Source: Pseudomonas frederiksbergensis (GTDB lineage: Bacteria > Pseudomonadota > Gammaproteobacteria > Pseudomonadales > Pseudomonadaceae). From it: DNA of 60,996 nucleotides. This document shows positions 37,991 to 47,913 of this stretch, one piece after another. The notes under the pieces are model-generated. The model was not told the origin of the DNA and did no database searches. It worked only from the letters and a program-made list of their open reading frames with translations. The first letter of the stretch is position 1. Every line of letters starts with the position of its first letter. The position numbers and the translations under genes are program-made. The stretch spans positions 1 through 60,996 of the forward strand of contig NZ_MOBR01000013.1 of the NCBI RefSeq assembly GCF_003732705.1. Direction: 5' to 3'.

Positions 37991-39766
37991 TTACTCAGCC
38001 TTTGGCGTTTCGCGCAGACGAATGTGCAATTCGCGCAATGCCTTGGCATCGACAGCACCCGGTGCCTGAGTCATGACGTCAGCCGCGCTCTGGGTTTTCG
38101 GGAACGCGATCACTTCACGGATCGACTGGGCGCCGGTCATCAGCATCACCAGACGGTCCAGACCGAAGGCCAGACCACCGTGGGGCGGCGCGCCGTATTT
38201 CAGGGCGTCGAGCAGGAAGCCGAATTTCTCTTCCTGTTCCGCTTCATTGATACCCAACAGACGGAACACGGTCTGCTGCATTTCCTTGCGGTGGATACGG
38301 ATCGAACCGCCACCCAGTTCGGTGCCGTTCAGGACCATGTCGTAGGCACGGGACAGTGCGGTCGCCGGGTTGGCTTCCAGCTCTTCCGGGGTGCACTTCG
38401 GCGCGGTGAACGGGTGGTGCAATGCGGTGAAGCTGCCGTCGTCGTTCTCTTCGAACATCGGGAAGTCGACGACCCACATTGGCGCCCACTTGCAGGTCAG
38501 CAGGTCCAGGTCGTTGCCGACCTTGATCCGCAACGCGCCCAGGGCTTCGCTGACGATCTTGGCTTTGTCGGCACCGAAGAACACGATGTCGCCGTCAACC
38601 GCGCCAACGCGATCGAGGATCACATTGAGGTTGGCTTCAGGGATGTTCTTGACGATAGGCGACTGCAGGCCTTCGACGCCTTTGGCGCGCTCGTTGACCT
38701 TGATGTACGCCAGGCCCTTGGCACCGTAGATGCCGACGAACTTGGTGTAGTCGTCGATCTGCTTGCGCGGCATGCTCGCCGCGCCCGGAACACGCAGGGC
38801 AGCAATGCGGCATTTCGGATCGTTGGCCGGGCCGCTGAACACTTTGAAGTCGACGTCTTTGAGTTGGTCTTCAACGTCAACCAGTTCCAGCGGGTTACGC
38901 AGGTCCGGCTTGTCGGAACCGTAACGGCGCATGGCTTCTTCGAAGGTCATGTGCGGGAAATCGCCGAATTCCAGATCCAGCACTTCCTTGAACAGGTTGC
39001 GGATCATTTGTTCGGTGATGGCCATGATCTCTTTTTCATCGAGGAAGCTGGTCTCGATGTCGATCTGGGTGAATTCCGGCTGACGGTCGGCGCGCAGGTC
39101 TTCGTCACGGAAGCACTTGGCGATCTGGTAGTAACGGTCGAAGCCGGCAACCATCAGCAGTTGCTTGAACAGCTGTGGCGATTGCGGCAAGGCGAAGAAG
39201 GAACCGGCGTGAGTACGGCTCGGCACCAGGTAATCGCGAGCGCCTTCTGGCGTGGCACGGGTCAGGATCGGCGTCTCGACATCGAGGAAGCCGTTCTCGT
39301 CGAGGAAGCGACGGATGCTGGTGGTCATGCGCGAACGCAGGCGCAGCTTCTCGAGCATTTCCGGGCGACGCAGGTCGAGGAAGCGATAGCGCAGGCGGGT
39401 TTCTTCGCCGACGTCGGAGAACTCGTTGAGCGGGAACGGCGGGGTTTCCGATTCATTCAGTACTTCAAGCTCGTAGCCCAGCACTTCGATCATGCCTGAC
39501 GCCATGTTGGCGTTGGTGGCACCGGCCGGACGCAGGCGTACCTTGCCGGTGATCTTAACGACGTATTCGCTGCGCACGCGATCAGCGGCGGCGAAGCTCT
39601 CGGCGCGGTCCGGATCGAATACCACTTGGGCCAGGCCGTCACGATCACGGATATCGAGGAAAATCACCCCGCCGTGGTCACGGCGACGGTGTACCCAACC
39701 GCAAAGAGTAATTTCCTGGCCTTCCAGGGCTTCGTTCAGCTGGCCGCAATAATGGCTGCGCATCAT
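37991..39766 (-). CDS. aspS: Aspartyl-tRNA synthetase
   Basis: A 591-residue class II synthetase. The start at 39766 gives [33 protein letters not shown]; the extra N-terminal frame is not family-like. It has an OB-fold anticodon-binding domain (15-110), motif 2 region [23 protein letters not shown], the bacterial GAD insertion (about 300-415) and motif 3 [13 protein letters not shown]. aeruginosa AspRS is known to be non-discriminating and also to charge tRNA-Asn; this one probably behaves the same way, but I cannot tell from sequence. Confidence 0.97.
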   Translation of the reverse strand: MMRSHYCGQLNEALEGQEITLCGWVHRRRDHGGVIFLDIRDRDGLAQVVFDPDRAESFAAADRVRSEYVVKITGKVRLRPAGATNANMASGMIEVLGYELEVLNESETPPFPLNEFSDVGEETRLRYRFLDLRRPEMLEKLRLRSRMTTSIRRFLDENGFLDVETPILTRATPEGARDYLVPSRTHAGSFFALPQSPQLFKQLLMVAGFDRYYQIAKCFRDEDLRADRQPEFTQIDIETSFLDEKEIMAITEQMIRNLFKEVLDLEFGDFPHMTFEEAMRRYGSDKPDLRNPLELVDVEDQLKDVDFKVFSGPANDPKCRIAALRVPGAASMPRKQIDDYTKFVGIYGAKGLAYIKVNERAKGVEGLQSPIVKNIPEANLNVILDRVGAVDGDIVFFGADKAKIVSEALGALRIKVGNDLDLLTCKWAPMWVVDFPMFEENDDGSFTALHHPFTAPKCTPEELEANPATALSRAYDMVLNGTELGGGSIRIHRKEMQQTVFRLLGINEAEQEEKFGFLLDALKYGAPPHGGLAFGLDRLVMLMTGAQSIREVIAFPKTQSAADVMTQAPGAVDAKALRELHIRLRETPKAE

Positions 39767-39860
39767 GGTAGTGGTTTCACTTCTCGTAATCGAAATTCGG
39801 TTGGAGGCCTTGCAGCAGATGCAAGAGCTCACGCGTGTCGTTCAACTCAGGTTCCAGACC

Positions 39861-40082
39861 TTAGTCAGCTTTGTCGCCGCCGGCCAGATTCTTCTTGGAA
39901 CCGGTCTTGAAGTCGGTTTCATACCAGCCGGTGCCGCTGAGGCGGAAACCTGGCATGGACAGCATCTTCTTGAGCTCTGGTGCCTGGCACGCAGGGCAGT
40001 CGACCAGCGGTGCTGCGCTGATCTTTTGAATGGCTTCCAACTGATGACCACAGGAAGCACATTGATAGTCGTACATCGGCAT
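39861..40082 (-). CDS. FmdB-family zinc ribbon protein
   Basis: A 73-residue protein starting MPMYDYQCASCGHQLEAIQKISAAPLVDCPACQAPELKKML. The CxxC...CxxC zinc ribbon (Cys8, Cys11, Cys29, Cys32) is complete, followed by FRLSGTGWYETDFK, common in this family. Function unknown; the family is regulatory by name only. It lies 94 bp upstream of aspS in the same direction and may share its transcript. A Met two codons downstream is an alternative start. Confidence 0.88.
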   Translation of the reverse strand: MPMYDYQCASCGHQLEAIQKISAAPLVDCPACQAPELKKMLSMPGFRLSGTGWYETDFKTGSKKNLAGGDKAD

Positions 40083-40232
40083 GGGGTTGTCTCGGCGATC
40101 AGGATTGCTACCGCTTACGCTGGGTTTTGCGGCAAAGAGCGGGATTATATCCATTAAATGCAGCCTGTGCAGCCGTAAGACTGCACAGACTGACATACCA
40201 CCCGTTCCTGGCCGAAACAGGCGAGCCAAGCA

Positions 40233-40547
40233 TTACTTCAGGCTGTGTACGACACAGACGACGCGCACCAGCCCGGTGAAATTCTTCACCCCGCCGTGAC
40301 GCAAATGCACTTCACGATCCACGTGGGACAACAGCGCACTGACCGAGCAACCATTAAGCGTGGCCATTTCGTTGAGGATTTCCCAGTAGACCTGCTCAAG
40401 CCGCAGGCAGGTCGCAAAACCGTTCAAGCGCACCGATCGGGATAAAGGCCTGGCCAGCCCCATATCGAATTCACTGACGAACGGATCAATCTTTACCGCC
40501 TGTTGCGCGCCGAGCCTCCACTCGCTCCGACTTTCTCCATGAACCAT
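40233..40547 (-). CDS. Ribbon-helix-helix domain protein
   Basis: A 104-residue protein. The ribbon strand and two helices are about residues 35-85: RPLSRSVRLNGFATCLRLEQVYWEILNEMATLNGCSVSALLSHVDREV. It fits the RHH_4 type, which is common next to aspS in Pseudomonas. AAAGGAG lies 10 bases before the ATG. It may be a DNA-binding regulator; no partner toxin is adjacent, so an antitoxin role is unlikely. Confidence 0.8.
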   Translation of the reverse strand: MVHGESRSEWRLGAQQAVKIDPFVSEFDMGLARPLSRSVRLNGFATCLRLEQVYWEILNEMATLNGCSVSALLSHVDREVHLRHGGVKNFTGLVRVVCVVHSLK

Positions 40548-40692
40548 AGCGTTGACACTCCTTTGTCAGCCTTGATTTTTTATAAGAGCCATCTCCTCTT
40601 TCCTTATAAAAACGCAGGCGCAAAGTTATATCCAGATGACTTTATGACCATCTGCGTAGGATAAGCCAACAACTGAGTGAGGATCATGGAGC

Positions 40693-40723
40693 CGGTCCTA
40701 CGCCGGACCGTTTCCTACGAAAC
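40693..40723. repeat. Two back-to-back small hairpins
   Basis: CGGTCC-TACGCC-GGACCG (40693-40710) runs into GTTTC-CTAC-GAAAC (40710-40723), sharing one base. Both loops contain a TAC(G). They lie in the 267-bp gap between the dps stop (40815) and the RHH gene start (40547), both on the minus strand. Confidence 0.5.
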
Positions 40724-40814
40724 CCGGGATATTTTCTTCAACTGAAACGGCATTTTTCTGCGTGAAAAACCGCGTGCGAACAACACCCCCGGCGTTATTC
40801 GCACACTGGCGTGG

Positions 40815-41285
40815 TTACTGATCCAAAAGCGAACGCAACATCCACGCGGTTTTTTCATGGACCTGCATACGCTGGGTCAACAAGTCCGCCGTGGGTTCGT
40901 CGCTGACCTTGTCCAGCAACGGGAAGATCCCGCGCGCCGTCCGGGTCACCGCTTCCTGCCCGTCGACCAGCTGCTTGATCATGTCTTCGGCGCTGGGTAC
41001 GCCCTCTTCCTCCTTAATAGAAGAAAGACGGGCATACACCGAATAGGCGCCGGGCGCCGGAAAACCCAGTGCGCGAATGCGCTCGGCGATCGAATCGACC
41101 GCCAGGGCCAACTCGTTATATTGCTCCTCGAACATCAAGTGCAGGGTCCGAAACATCGGGCCCGTGACGTTCCAGTGGAAGTTATGGGTTTTCAAATACA
41201 GCACATAAGTGTCCGACAACAGACGCGACAGCCCGTCGACGATGGACTTGCGGTCCTCTTCACTGATACCGATATCGATTGCCAT
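40815..41285 (-). CDS. dps: Dps-family DNA-binding ferritin-like protein
   Basis: A 156-residue mini-ferritin. The ferroxidase residues lie in [44 protein letters not shown] (two His, Asp and Glu). It stores iron using peroxide and can protect DNA; the N-terminus ([18 protein letters not shown]) lacks the Lys-rich tail that E. coli Dps uses for DNA binding, so iron storage may dominate. Divergent from the cold-shock-domain gene at 41596. No OxyR site was confirmed. Confidence 0.93.
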   Translation of the reverse strand: MAIDIGISEEDRKSIVDGLSRLLSDTYVLYLKTHNFHWNVTGPMFRTLHLMFEEQYNELALAVDSIAERIRALGFPAPGAYSVYARLSSIKEEEGVPSAEDMIKQLVDGQEAVTRTARGIFPLLDKVSDEPTADLLTQRMQVHEKTAWMLRSLLDQ

Positions 41286-41595
41286 GCTTACCCCCTAAAG
41301 GTGATGAAATTCATCCGACAAGTGCAGGACCACTGTAGCAAGGCTATCCACACCCTGCCGCCCTGGATGGCCAGTCGACCTGCGACAAATCGCCCATGGG
41401 GGCACCGCCGGACTGCCTGATTTGAGTAGCCGCAGGCTTTGCTGTTAAATAGGCAGCGTGTCGCTATGCCCCTATTTTTCCGGGCGCAGCGCATAGGCTG
41501 GTAGCGGGTACGTGTCCACCGCCTCTTATTGTTCTGAAGCGGACCGTGCTCAATCAGCTCTTCCTTGTGATCCGTCTTAACGTGAGTCAATCAAA
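41286..41595. other. 310-bp divergent promoter region
   Basis: This region lies between dps (minus) and the membrane cold-shock gene (plus). A frame spans most of it on the minus strand but has atypical composition (many Cys, Arg and Trp) and no family resemblance, so I do not call it. Promoters of both genes must lie here; I cannot place them confidently. Confidence 0.5.
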
Positions 41596-42198
41596 ATGTT
41601 GAAAATCGTCCACCTGCTAATGGGCGCAGCAGCCTTGCTGCTGTCCTTCTTCCCTAGCTTGCAACCCGAAGCTGTTCCTTACCTGCAACAACCCGATGCG
41701 CTGTACCTGGCCTTTTTCGGCCTGCTCAACCTGACCCTCGCTCCGGTTATCCCATACTGGAACAAAGGTCCTCGTCACCAACTGCAAAACCTGGTCAGCG
41801 CCCTGCTGATCCTGGCCGTTGTCCTGCAAACCCTGACACTGATCGCGAAGATGCCTTTTATTGCCGGCCAACCTTCCGTTCTGTTCAGCCTGTTGACTGC
41901 CGTGGTCGCAGTCCTTCTGCACCTGACCATCAGCTTCTACAAATCGTCACCGGCCGCCTCTTCGCCAAGCTATGACATGAGCAACCGCGATACTGGCACC
42001 GTCAAGTGGTTCAACACTTCCAAAGGCTTCGGCTTTATCTCCCGGGATTCCGGCGATGATATTTTCGTGCACTTCCGGGCCATTCGTGGCGAAGGACACC
42101 GCGTCCTGGTCGAAGGCCAGCGCGTGGAATTCTCCGTCATGAATCGCGACAAAGGCCTGCAAGCCGAAGATGTGATTGCCGCATTGCCCCGTCGCTGA
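41596..42198 (+). CDS. Membrane protein with C-terminal cold-shock domain
   Basis: A 200-residue fusion. Residues 1-120 have about four hydrophobic helices (3-20, 35-52, 65-84, 96-115), and a Ser/Pro linker ([11 protein letters not shown]) joins a full cold-shock domain (about 130-197) with RNP1 KGFGFI and RNP2 IFVHF. It should tether an RNA-binding domain to the cytoplasmic face of the inner membrane. An internal ATG at 41977 ([12 protein letters not shown]) could make a free domain of 73 residues. Genes like this stand beside dps in other Pseudomonas. Function unknown. Confidence 0.85.
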   Translation: MLKIVHLLMGAAALLLSFFPSLQPEAVPYLQQPDALYLAFFGLLNLTLAPVIPYWNKGPRHQLQNLVSALLILAVVLQTLTLIAKMPFIAGQPSVLFSLLTAVVAVLLHLTISFYKSSPAASSPSYDMSNRDTGTVKWFNTSKGFGFISRDSGDDIFVHFRAIRGEGHRVLVEGQRVEFSVMNRDKGLQAEDVIAALPRR

Positions 42199-42210
42199 TC
42201 CCGAGCGATA

Positions 42211-42247
42211 AAAAAACCGCGAACAGCCTGGCTGTTCGCGGTTTTTT
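42211..42247. terminator. Bidirectional terminator
   Basis: AAAAAACCGCGAACAGC, loop CTG, GCTGTTCGCGGTTTTTT. The symmetric A/T tracts serve both the plus-strand cold-shock fusion gene (ends 42198) and the minus-strand slyX unit (ends 42287). Confidence 0.92.
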
Positions 42248-42286
42248 ATTGCCCGGCGTTTAGCCGGCGAACTCAATGCCTTTGAC

Positions 42287-42493
42287 TCAGTAGTGCGGCG
42301 GTGGCGCCTCTTCTTCAGAAGACTCGAACTGGCCGACCATTTCTTCCTGGCGCCGCAGCAGCGCGGCCATTTGCAGTTGCAGGCGCTCGACCACCCGCTG
42401 TTGCGTCACCAGAATATCGTTCAATGACTGAATGGTGTCGTCCTGGAACGCCAGTTGGCTTTCCAGATCGTTGACGCGTTCTTCCAGGCTCAT
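42287..42493 (-). CDS. slyX: SlyX family protein
   Basis: A 68-residue coiled-coil protein: [48 protein letters not shown], with a continuous heptad pattern and the C-terminal APPPHY signature of SlyX. Function unknown. It starts 3 bp after the HIT gene stop and is probably co-translated with it. Confidence 0.93.
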   Translation of the reverse strand: MSLEERVNDLESQLAFQDDTIQSLNDILVTQQRVVERLQLQMAALLRRQEEMVGQFESSEEEAPPPHY

Positions 42494-42496
42494 GGC

Positions 42497-42922
42497 TCAG
42501 CCCTCCAGAAACGTGAAGTGATCGGTCAACACCAGTCGCAGCCGTTCACGAATCACCGCGACCTGCTCGGCACTGTAGGGCTTGGCTGGGTGTTTGCCCC
42601 AGACCGGTGCCGGCCAGGCAGCGTCCTCGCGTTTGCGCACAATCACATGCATGTGCAACTGGCTGACGACGTTGCCCAGGGCTGCGACATTCAGCTTGTC
42701 GGCGTCGAACGAGTCCTTGAGCATTTCCGCCAGGGCGGTGGTTTCCTGCCACAGCTGCTGCTGATCGGCGACATCTAACTGAAACAACTCGCTGATATCT
42801 TCGCGGCGCGGTACCAGGATGAACCAGGGGTAGTTGGAATCATTGGACAAGAGCAACCGGCAGAGAGGGAAATCGCCGATCAGTAACGTGTCTTGTTGAA
42901 GTCGTGAATCTAAAGCGAACAC
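42497..42922 (-). CDS. HIT family protein
   Basis: A 141-residue histidine-triad hydrolase relative. A GTG start at 42922 (MFALDSRLQQDTLLIGDFPLC) is chosen because GGGAG lies 8 bases upstream and family members open this way; the longer frame to 43048 is Arg-rich and unlike the family. The triad reads Q-L-H-M-H-V-I in VVSQLHMHVIVRK, so Gln replaces the first His while the two catalytic-side His remain. The substrate, probably a nucleotide-phosphoramidate or dinucleotide, is unknown. Confidence 0.88.
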   Translation of the reverse strand: MFALDSRLQQDTLLIGDFPLCRLLLSNDSNYPWFILVPRREDISELFQLDVADQQQLWQETTALAEMLKDSFDADKLNVAALGNVVSQLHMHVIVRKREDAAWPAPVWGKHPAKPYSAEQVAVIRERLRLVLTDHFTFLEG

Positions 42923-43836
42923 TGTGCGCACTCCCGCCGGTTTCATCATTTTCAGCTTAGCGCCCCTCAATAGAGGCTGCGCGCCAAGCGACAGGACGGC
43001 AGCATACCTGCGAATGCGCCGCGCTTCACGACGAACCTTGGTCTCCATCCACCCGATTTATTCCGCCGAGCGGGAACGCGCCCCGACATAAGACATTTTT
43101 CACTCGAGCGCACCAATACAGAACCGAGGCGATGACAAAAAACGCTGAAGTGACCGATAAATACTCGTCTGTTCGCAGGTTGCTGATCGCCGCGCTGTAT
43201 GAATTCAGCACAGCGATTAAAATTTTTTGCACCAAAACCGCACATCACGTCTACGCTGAGATCGTCGGGGATCCGCCGATTACTCACTTTCGGGGTGAAC
43301 CGGTAACGTTTTTTGTGGTCGCGCAATTGTCATGACGGCGCAACACCATGCAATGAACGGCGTCAAGTGCAAACAAAACGCGCTTGAAACCCCCGGTTTT
43401 ATGAGGTTTTTACAGCAGCGAACGGGCCTTCAGAAAAAAACAGCTACAGAATTCTGATTTGAGCACGCTTGTTGCATTCACACCCATATCGCCTACAAAG
43501 CGTCCGCTGGAAGTGGAAGCTTTTAGGCAAATAAAAACAGCGGCAGGGTTGCCCGATGGAGATTCAAACGTTTCACCAGGGACTCTTTTTACCGGTGCTC
43601 AAAGCTTGGAAAACAACGCTAAAGTTGTCAATCCGCTTGCATTGGGGCAGTGAATTTGCGACATCTACCAAGCCATTTGCGACAGGGTCGTAAAGAAGCT
43701 GAAAGGTTAGATACGCAAGTATCGCCAACATTGTCGGCGTGATATAAGTTTGCGCCGACACAAAAAGAAAGAGCCGCCCAGATAATAAAACAGGTGGGAC
43801 GGCAGTACTCTTCTAAAACCAAAGGAGCAAATCACG
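42923..43836. other. 914-bp intergenic region upstream of the porin gene
   Basis: The longest gene-poor stretch in the window, visibly more AT-rich than its neighbours from about 43180. The HIT and porin genes diverge from it. Short frames (such as 43132-43335 and 43459-43653) lack good ribosome sites and family features. It holds the inverted repeat at 43732-43760 and the ribosome site AAAGGAG of the porin gene. I see no tRNA and cannot define a small RNA. Confidence 0.6.
43732..43760. promoter_or_regulatory. Inverted repeat upstream of the porin gene
   Basis: TGTCGGCG and CGCCGACA flank a 13-base AT-rich centre that includes GATATAAG. It lies 76 bp before the porin ATG. It is placed like an operator over a promoter -10 or like a leader hairpin. 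Confidence 0.5.
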
Positions 43837-45165
43837 ATGCGCGTGATGAAGTGGAGCATGATCGCACTGGCAGTTGCAGCAGCAGCCAGTACTCAATTGG
43901 CTACGGCCGCACCTTTCGTAAGCGACCAGTCGGAAGCCAAAGGCTTTGTAGAAGACGCCAAGTTGGACTTGCTGGTTCGTAACTACTACTACAACCGGAA
44001 CAAGAAAGACGGCGCAGTCGATGACAAAGACTGGACCCAGGGCATCCAGGGCATGTTCAGCTCGGGTTACACCCAAGGTACTGTTGGTGTCGGTGTTGAA
44101 GCCTGGGGTCAACTGGCGATCAAACTGGACGGTGAAGACAAATACTCCGGTTCGGGCAACCTGAGCACCAACTCTCGGGGCGAGAACGACGACAGCCAAG
44201 GCAAAGCAGGCGCAGCCGTCAAGTTCCGCGTCTCTAAAACCGAGCTGAAACTCGGTGATATGCAGCCAAGCACTTCTCCAGTGTTCGCTGTTGGCGGCTC
44301 GCGTATCCTTCATCAAACCGCCAGCGGTATTCAGTTGCAGAGCAGCGAAGTCAAAGACCTTGACCTCGAAGCCGGCCACTTCTACTCGGCGACCAGCCAG
44401 GACCGCAACGCCCGTGACGGCGACCTGTGGGCTACCTACGCTGGCGTGCAAGCCAACTCCATCGACTACTTCGGTGGCAAGTACGGCATCAACGAAAACC
44501 TGTCCGCGTCGCTGTACGGTGCCAAGCTGGAAGACGTCTGGAACCAGTACTACGGCAACCTGAACTACACCATTCCAATGGGTGGCGATCAGTCGGTTAA
44601 CCTGGACGGTAACATCTACCGTACTACTGATACCGGCAGCGCTAAAGCTGGCGACATCAGCAACACTGCGTACTCCCTGGCTGCTGCTTTCTCGTTCCTG
44701 AAAGCGCACACCCTGACCGTAGCCTTCCAGAAGGTTAACGGCGATACCCCGTTCGACTACATCGGTGTGGGTAAAAACAACCGCGGCGGCGACTCGATTT
44801 TCCTCGCCAACTCCATCCAGTACTCTGACTTCAACGCCCCTGGCGAGAAGTCTGCCCAGGTTCGTTATGACCTGAAAATGGCTGAGTACGGCGTTCCTGG
44901 TCTGAGCTTCATGACCCGTTACGTGAAAGGTTGGGACATCGACGGTACCAACACTCCGTCGAACAGCACCTACACTGGCCTGTACGGCGCAGATGGCAAA
45001 CACCACGAAACAAACGTGGAAGCCAAATACGTAGTTCAAGCTGGCCCGGCCAAAGACTTGTCGTTCCGCATCCGTCAAGCATGGCACCGCGCCAATGCTG
45101 ACGAAGGCGAAGGCAGCATTGACGAGTTCCGCCTGATCGTTGACTACCCACTGTCGATCATGTAA
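43837..45165 (+). CDS. OprD-family outer membrane porin
   Basis: A 442-residue, 18-strand substrate-specific porin. The signal peptide is about residues 1-25 (MKWSMIALAVAAAASTQLATA). The mature start APFVSDQSEAKGFVEDAKLDLLVRNYYYNRN is the OprD signature, and the C-terminus is a beta-strand with LIVDYPLSIM. Family members admit basic amino acids, small peptides or aromatic acids; the gene context (slyX, HIT, dps) resembles the P. aeruginosa oprD locus, so basic amino acids are the best guess. ATG preceded by AAAGGAG. Confidence 0.93.
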   Translation: MRVMKWSMIALAVAAAASTQLATAAPFVSDQSEAKGFVEDAKLDLLVRNYYYNRNKKDGAVDDKDWTQGIQGMFSSGYTQGTVGVGVEAWGQLAIKLDGEDKYSGSGNLSTNSRGENDDSQGKAGAAVKFRVSKTELKLGDMQPSTSPVFAVGGSRILHQTASGIQLQSSEVKDLDLEAGHFYSATSQDRNARDGDLWATYAGVQANSIDYFGGKYGINENLSASLYGAKLEDVWNQYYGNLNYTIPMGGDQSVNLDGNIYRTTDTGSAKAGDISNTAYSLAAAFSFLKAHTLTVAFQKVNGDTPFDYIGVGKNNRGGDSIFLANSIQYSDFNAPGEKSAQVRYDLKMAEYGVPGLSFMTRYVKGWDIDGTNTPSNSTYTGLYGADGKHHETNVEAKYVVQAGPAKDLSFRIRQAWHRANADEGEGSIDEFRLIVDYPLSIM

Positions 45166-45190
45166 TCGCAGTTGGTTAGTTAGTAAGCAT

Positions 45191-45223
45191 AAAAAAGGCC
45201 CATCTTCGGATGGGCCTTTTTTT
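45191..45223. terminator. Terminator after the porin gene
   Basis: AAAAAAGGCCCATC-TTCG-GATGGGCCTTTTTTT, a stem with a UUCG tetraloop. The A/T symmetry allows use from both sides: porin on plus, mscS-type gene on minus. Confidence 0.95.
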
Positions 45224-45304
45224 ATTACTATTGCACAGCACTTTAATGATTAGCTTGCTACTCAATTAGCCTGACCGTTAAGTCAGGCATTAGTAGAACT
45301 CATC

Positions 45305-46147
45305 TCAATTCACCGATGCTTCCTGAACCACACGAATAACTCGCTGCGGGAACGGAATATCGATACCGGCAGTTTTCAAACGATCACGGGACTGTTCATT
45401 GAACATGAACATCACATCCCAGTAATCTGCAGTCTTCACCCACACTCGCAGGGACACAGTAATCGAACTGTCGCCCAGGGTAGAAATCACGGCTTGTGGC
45501 GCAGGTTCCGCCAGGATGCGTTCATCTATGGCCAGTTCCAGCAACACTTCGCGGGCCTTCTGCAAGTCCGCTTCGTAGTCCACGCCTACATCGAACACAA
45601 CTTTACGGGTTGGCTGACGGTTGGTGTTGGTAATGATGCCGTTCGACAGGCTGCCGTTCGGGACAATGATGGTTTTGTTGTCCCCGGTGCGCAGCACGGT
45701 GTGGAAAATCTGAATGGCGTCAACCGTACCGGCTACACCTTGCGCTTCAATCCAGTCACCGATGCGGAACGGGCGGAACAGCAGAATCAGCACACCGCCG
45801 GCGAAGTTTGTCAGGCTGCCCTGCAACGCCATACCAATGGCAAAGCTCGCCGCAGCGATGGCAGCAACGAACGAGGTGGTTTCAATACCGATCATCGAAG
45901 CGACGCTGACAATCAGCAACACCTTGAGAATGATGTTGGCCACGTTACTGATAAAGCTTTGCAGCGCCAGGTCGGCGCTACGCAAGGCCAGCAAGCCGCC
46001 GAGCTTTTGCGTGACCTTATTGATCAGCCACCAGCCGATGCCCAGGGTAATCACCGCCAGCAGCACACGGCTGCCGTACTCCATGATCATCGGGATCCAG
46101 GCTTGAGACGCCTTGACCAGATTGTCTACTTCAGCATTCAAATCCAT
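45305..46147 (-). CDS. Small-conductance mechanosensitive channel, MscS family
   Basis: A 280-residue channel: TM1-TM2 about 25-85, pore helix TM3 (AAIAAASFAIGMALQGSLTNFAGGVLILLFRPFRIGDWIE, near 93-132) with the Gly/Ala packing motif, then the beta and alpha/beta cytoplasmic vestibule (VDAIQIFHTVLRTGDNKTIIVPNGSLSNGIITN). It opens under membrane tension to release solutes. Same length class as E. coli MscS. It stands alone. Confidence 0.94.
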   Translation of the reverse strand: MDLNAEVDNLVKASQAWIPMIMEYGSRVLLAVITLGIGWWLINKVTQKLGGLLALRSADLALQSFISNVANIILKVLLIVSVASMIGIETTSFVAAIAAASFAIGMALQGSLTNFAGGVLILLFRPFRIGDWIEAQGVAGTVDAIQIFHTVLRTGDNKTIIVPNGSLSNGIITNTNRQPTRKVVFDVGVDYEADLQKAREVLLELAIDERILAEPAPQAVISTLGDSSITVSLRVWVKTADYWDVMFMFNEQSRDRLKTAGIDIPFPQRVIRVVQEASVN

Positions 46148-46225
46148 CTACTTTCTCCTGATTTCCGGCCATCCGGCACGCGAAACATTAGCGGCATAAA
46201 GGGTTTGTCGAGTTGAGCCCAATCC

Positions 46226-46317
46226 CTGTGGGAGCGAGCTTGCTCGCGATTGCGGTGTGTCATTCAACAATGATGTCGACTGATACGCCCTCATCGCGAG
46301 CAAGCTCGCTCCCACAG
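46226..46317. repeat. REP doublet (REPIN), family A
   Basis: CTGTGGGAGCGAGCTTGCTC and the inverse GAGCAAGCTCGCTCCCACAG; the spacer GCGGTGTGTCATTCAACAATG...GTCGACTGATAC closely matches the one at 26005. Confidence 0.9.
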
Positions 46318-46333
46318 TTCCAGCGTTGCAAGG

Positions 46334-47877
<1,544 letters not shown>

Positions 47878-47913
47878 GCAGCGGCTACGCTGGCCACTTG
47901 TTCCTTTGCAGCG

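Noticed and set aside
40233..40547. Antitoxin of a toxin-antitoxin pair
   Set aside because: The protein has an RHH fold, but no toxin-like gene flanks it; neighbours are FmdB and Dps genes.
41288..41590. 100-residue minus-strand protein in the dps promoter region
   Set aside because: Cys-, Trp- and Arg-rich with no family look and it would fill the only available promoter space.
42923..43048. N-terminal extension of the HIT protein
   Set aside because: Arg-rich and unlike the family; GTG at 42922 has a proper ribosome site.
43459..43653. Small gene of 64 residues upstream of the porin
   Set aside because: Non-ATG start in an AT-rich region, no ribosome site, no recognisable composition or motif; not enough support.
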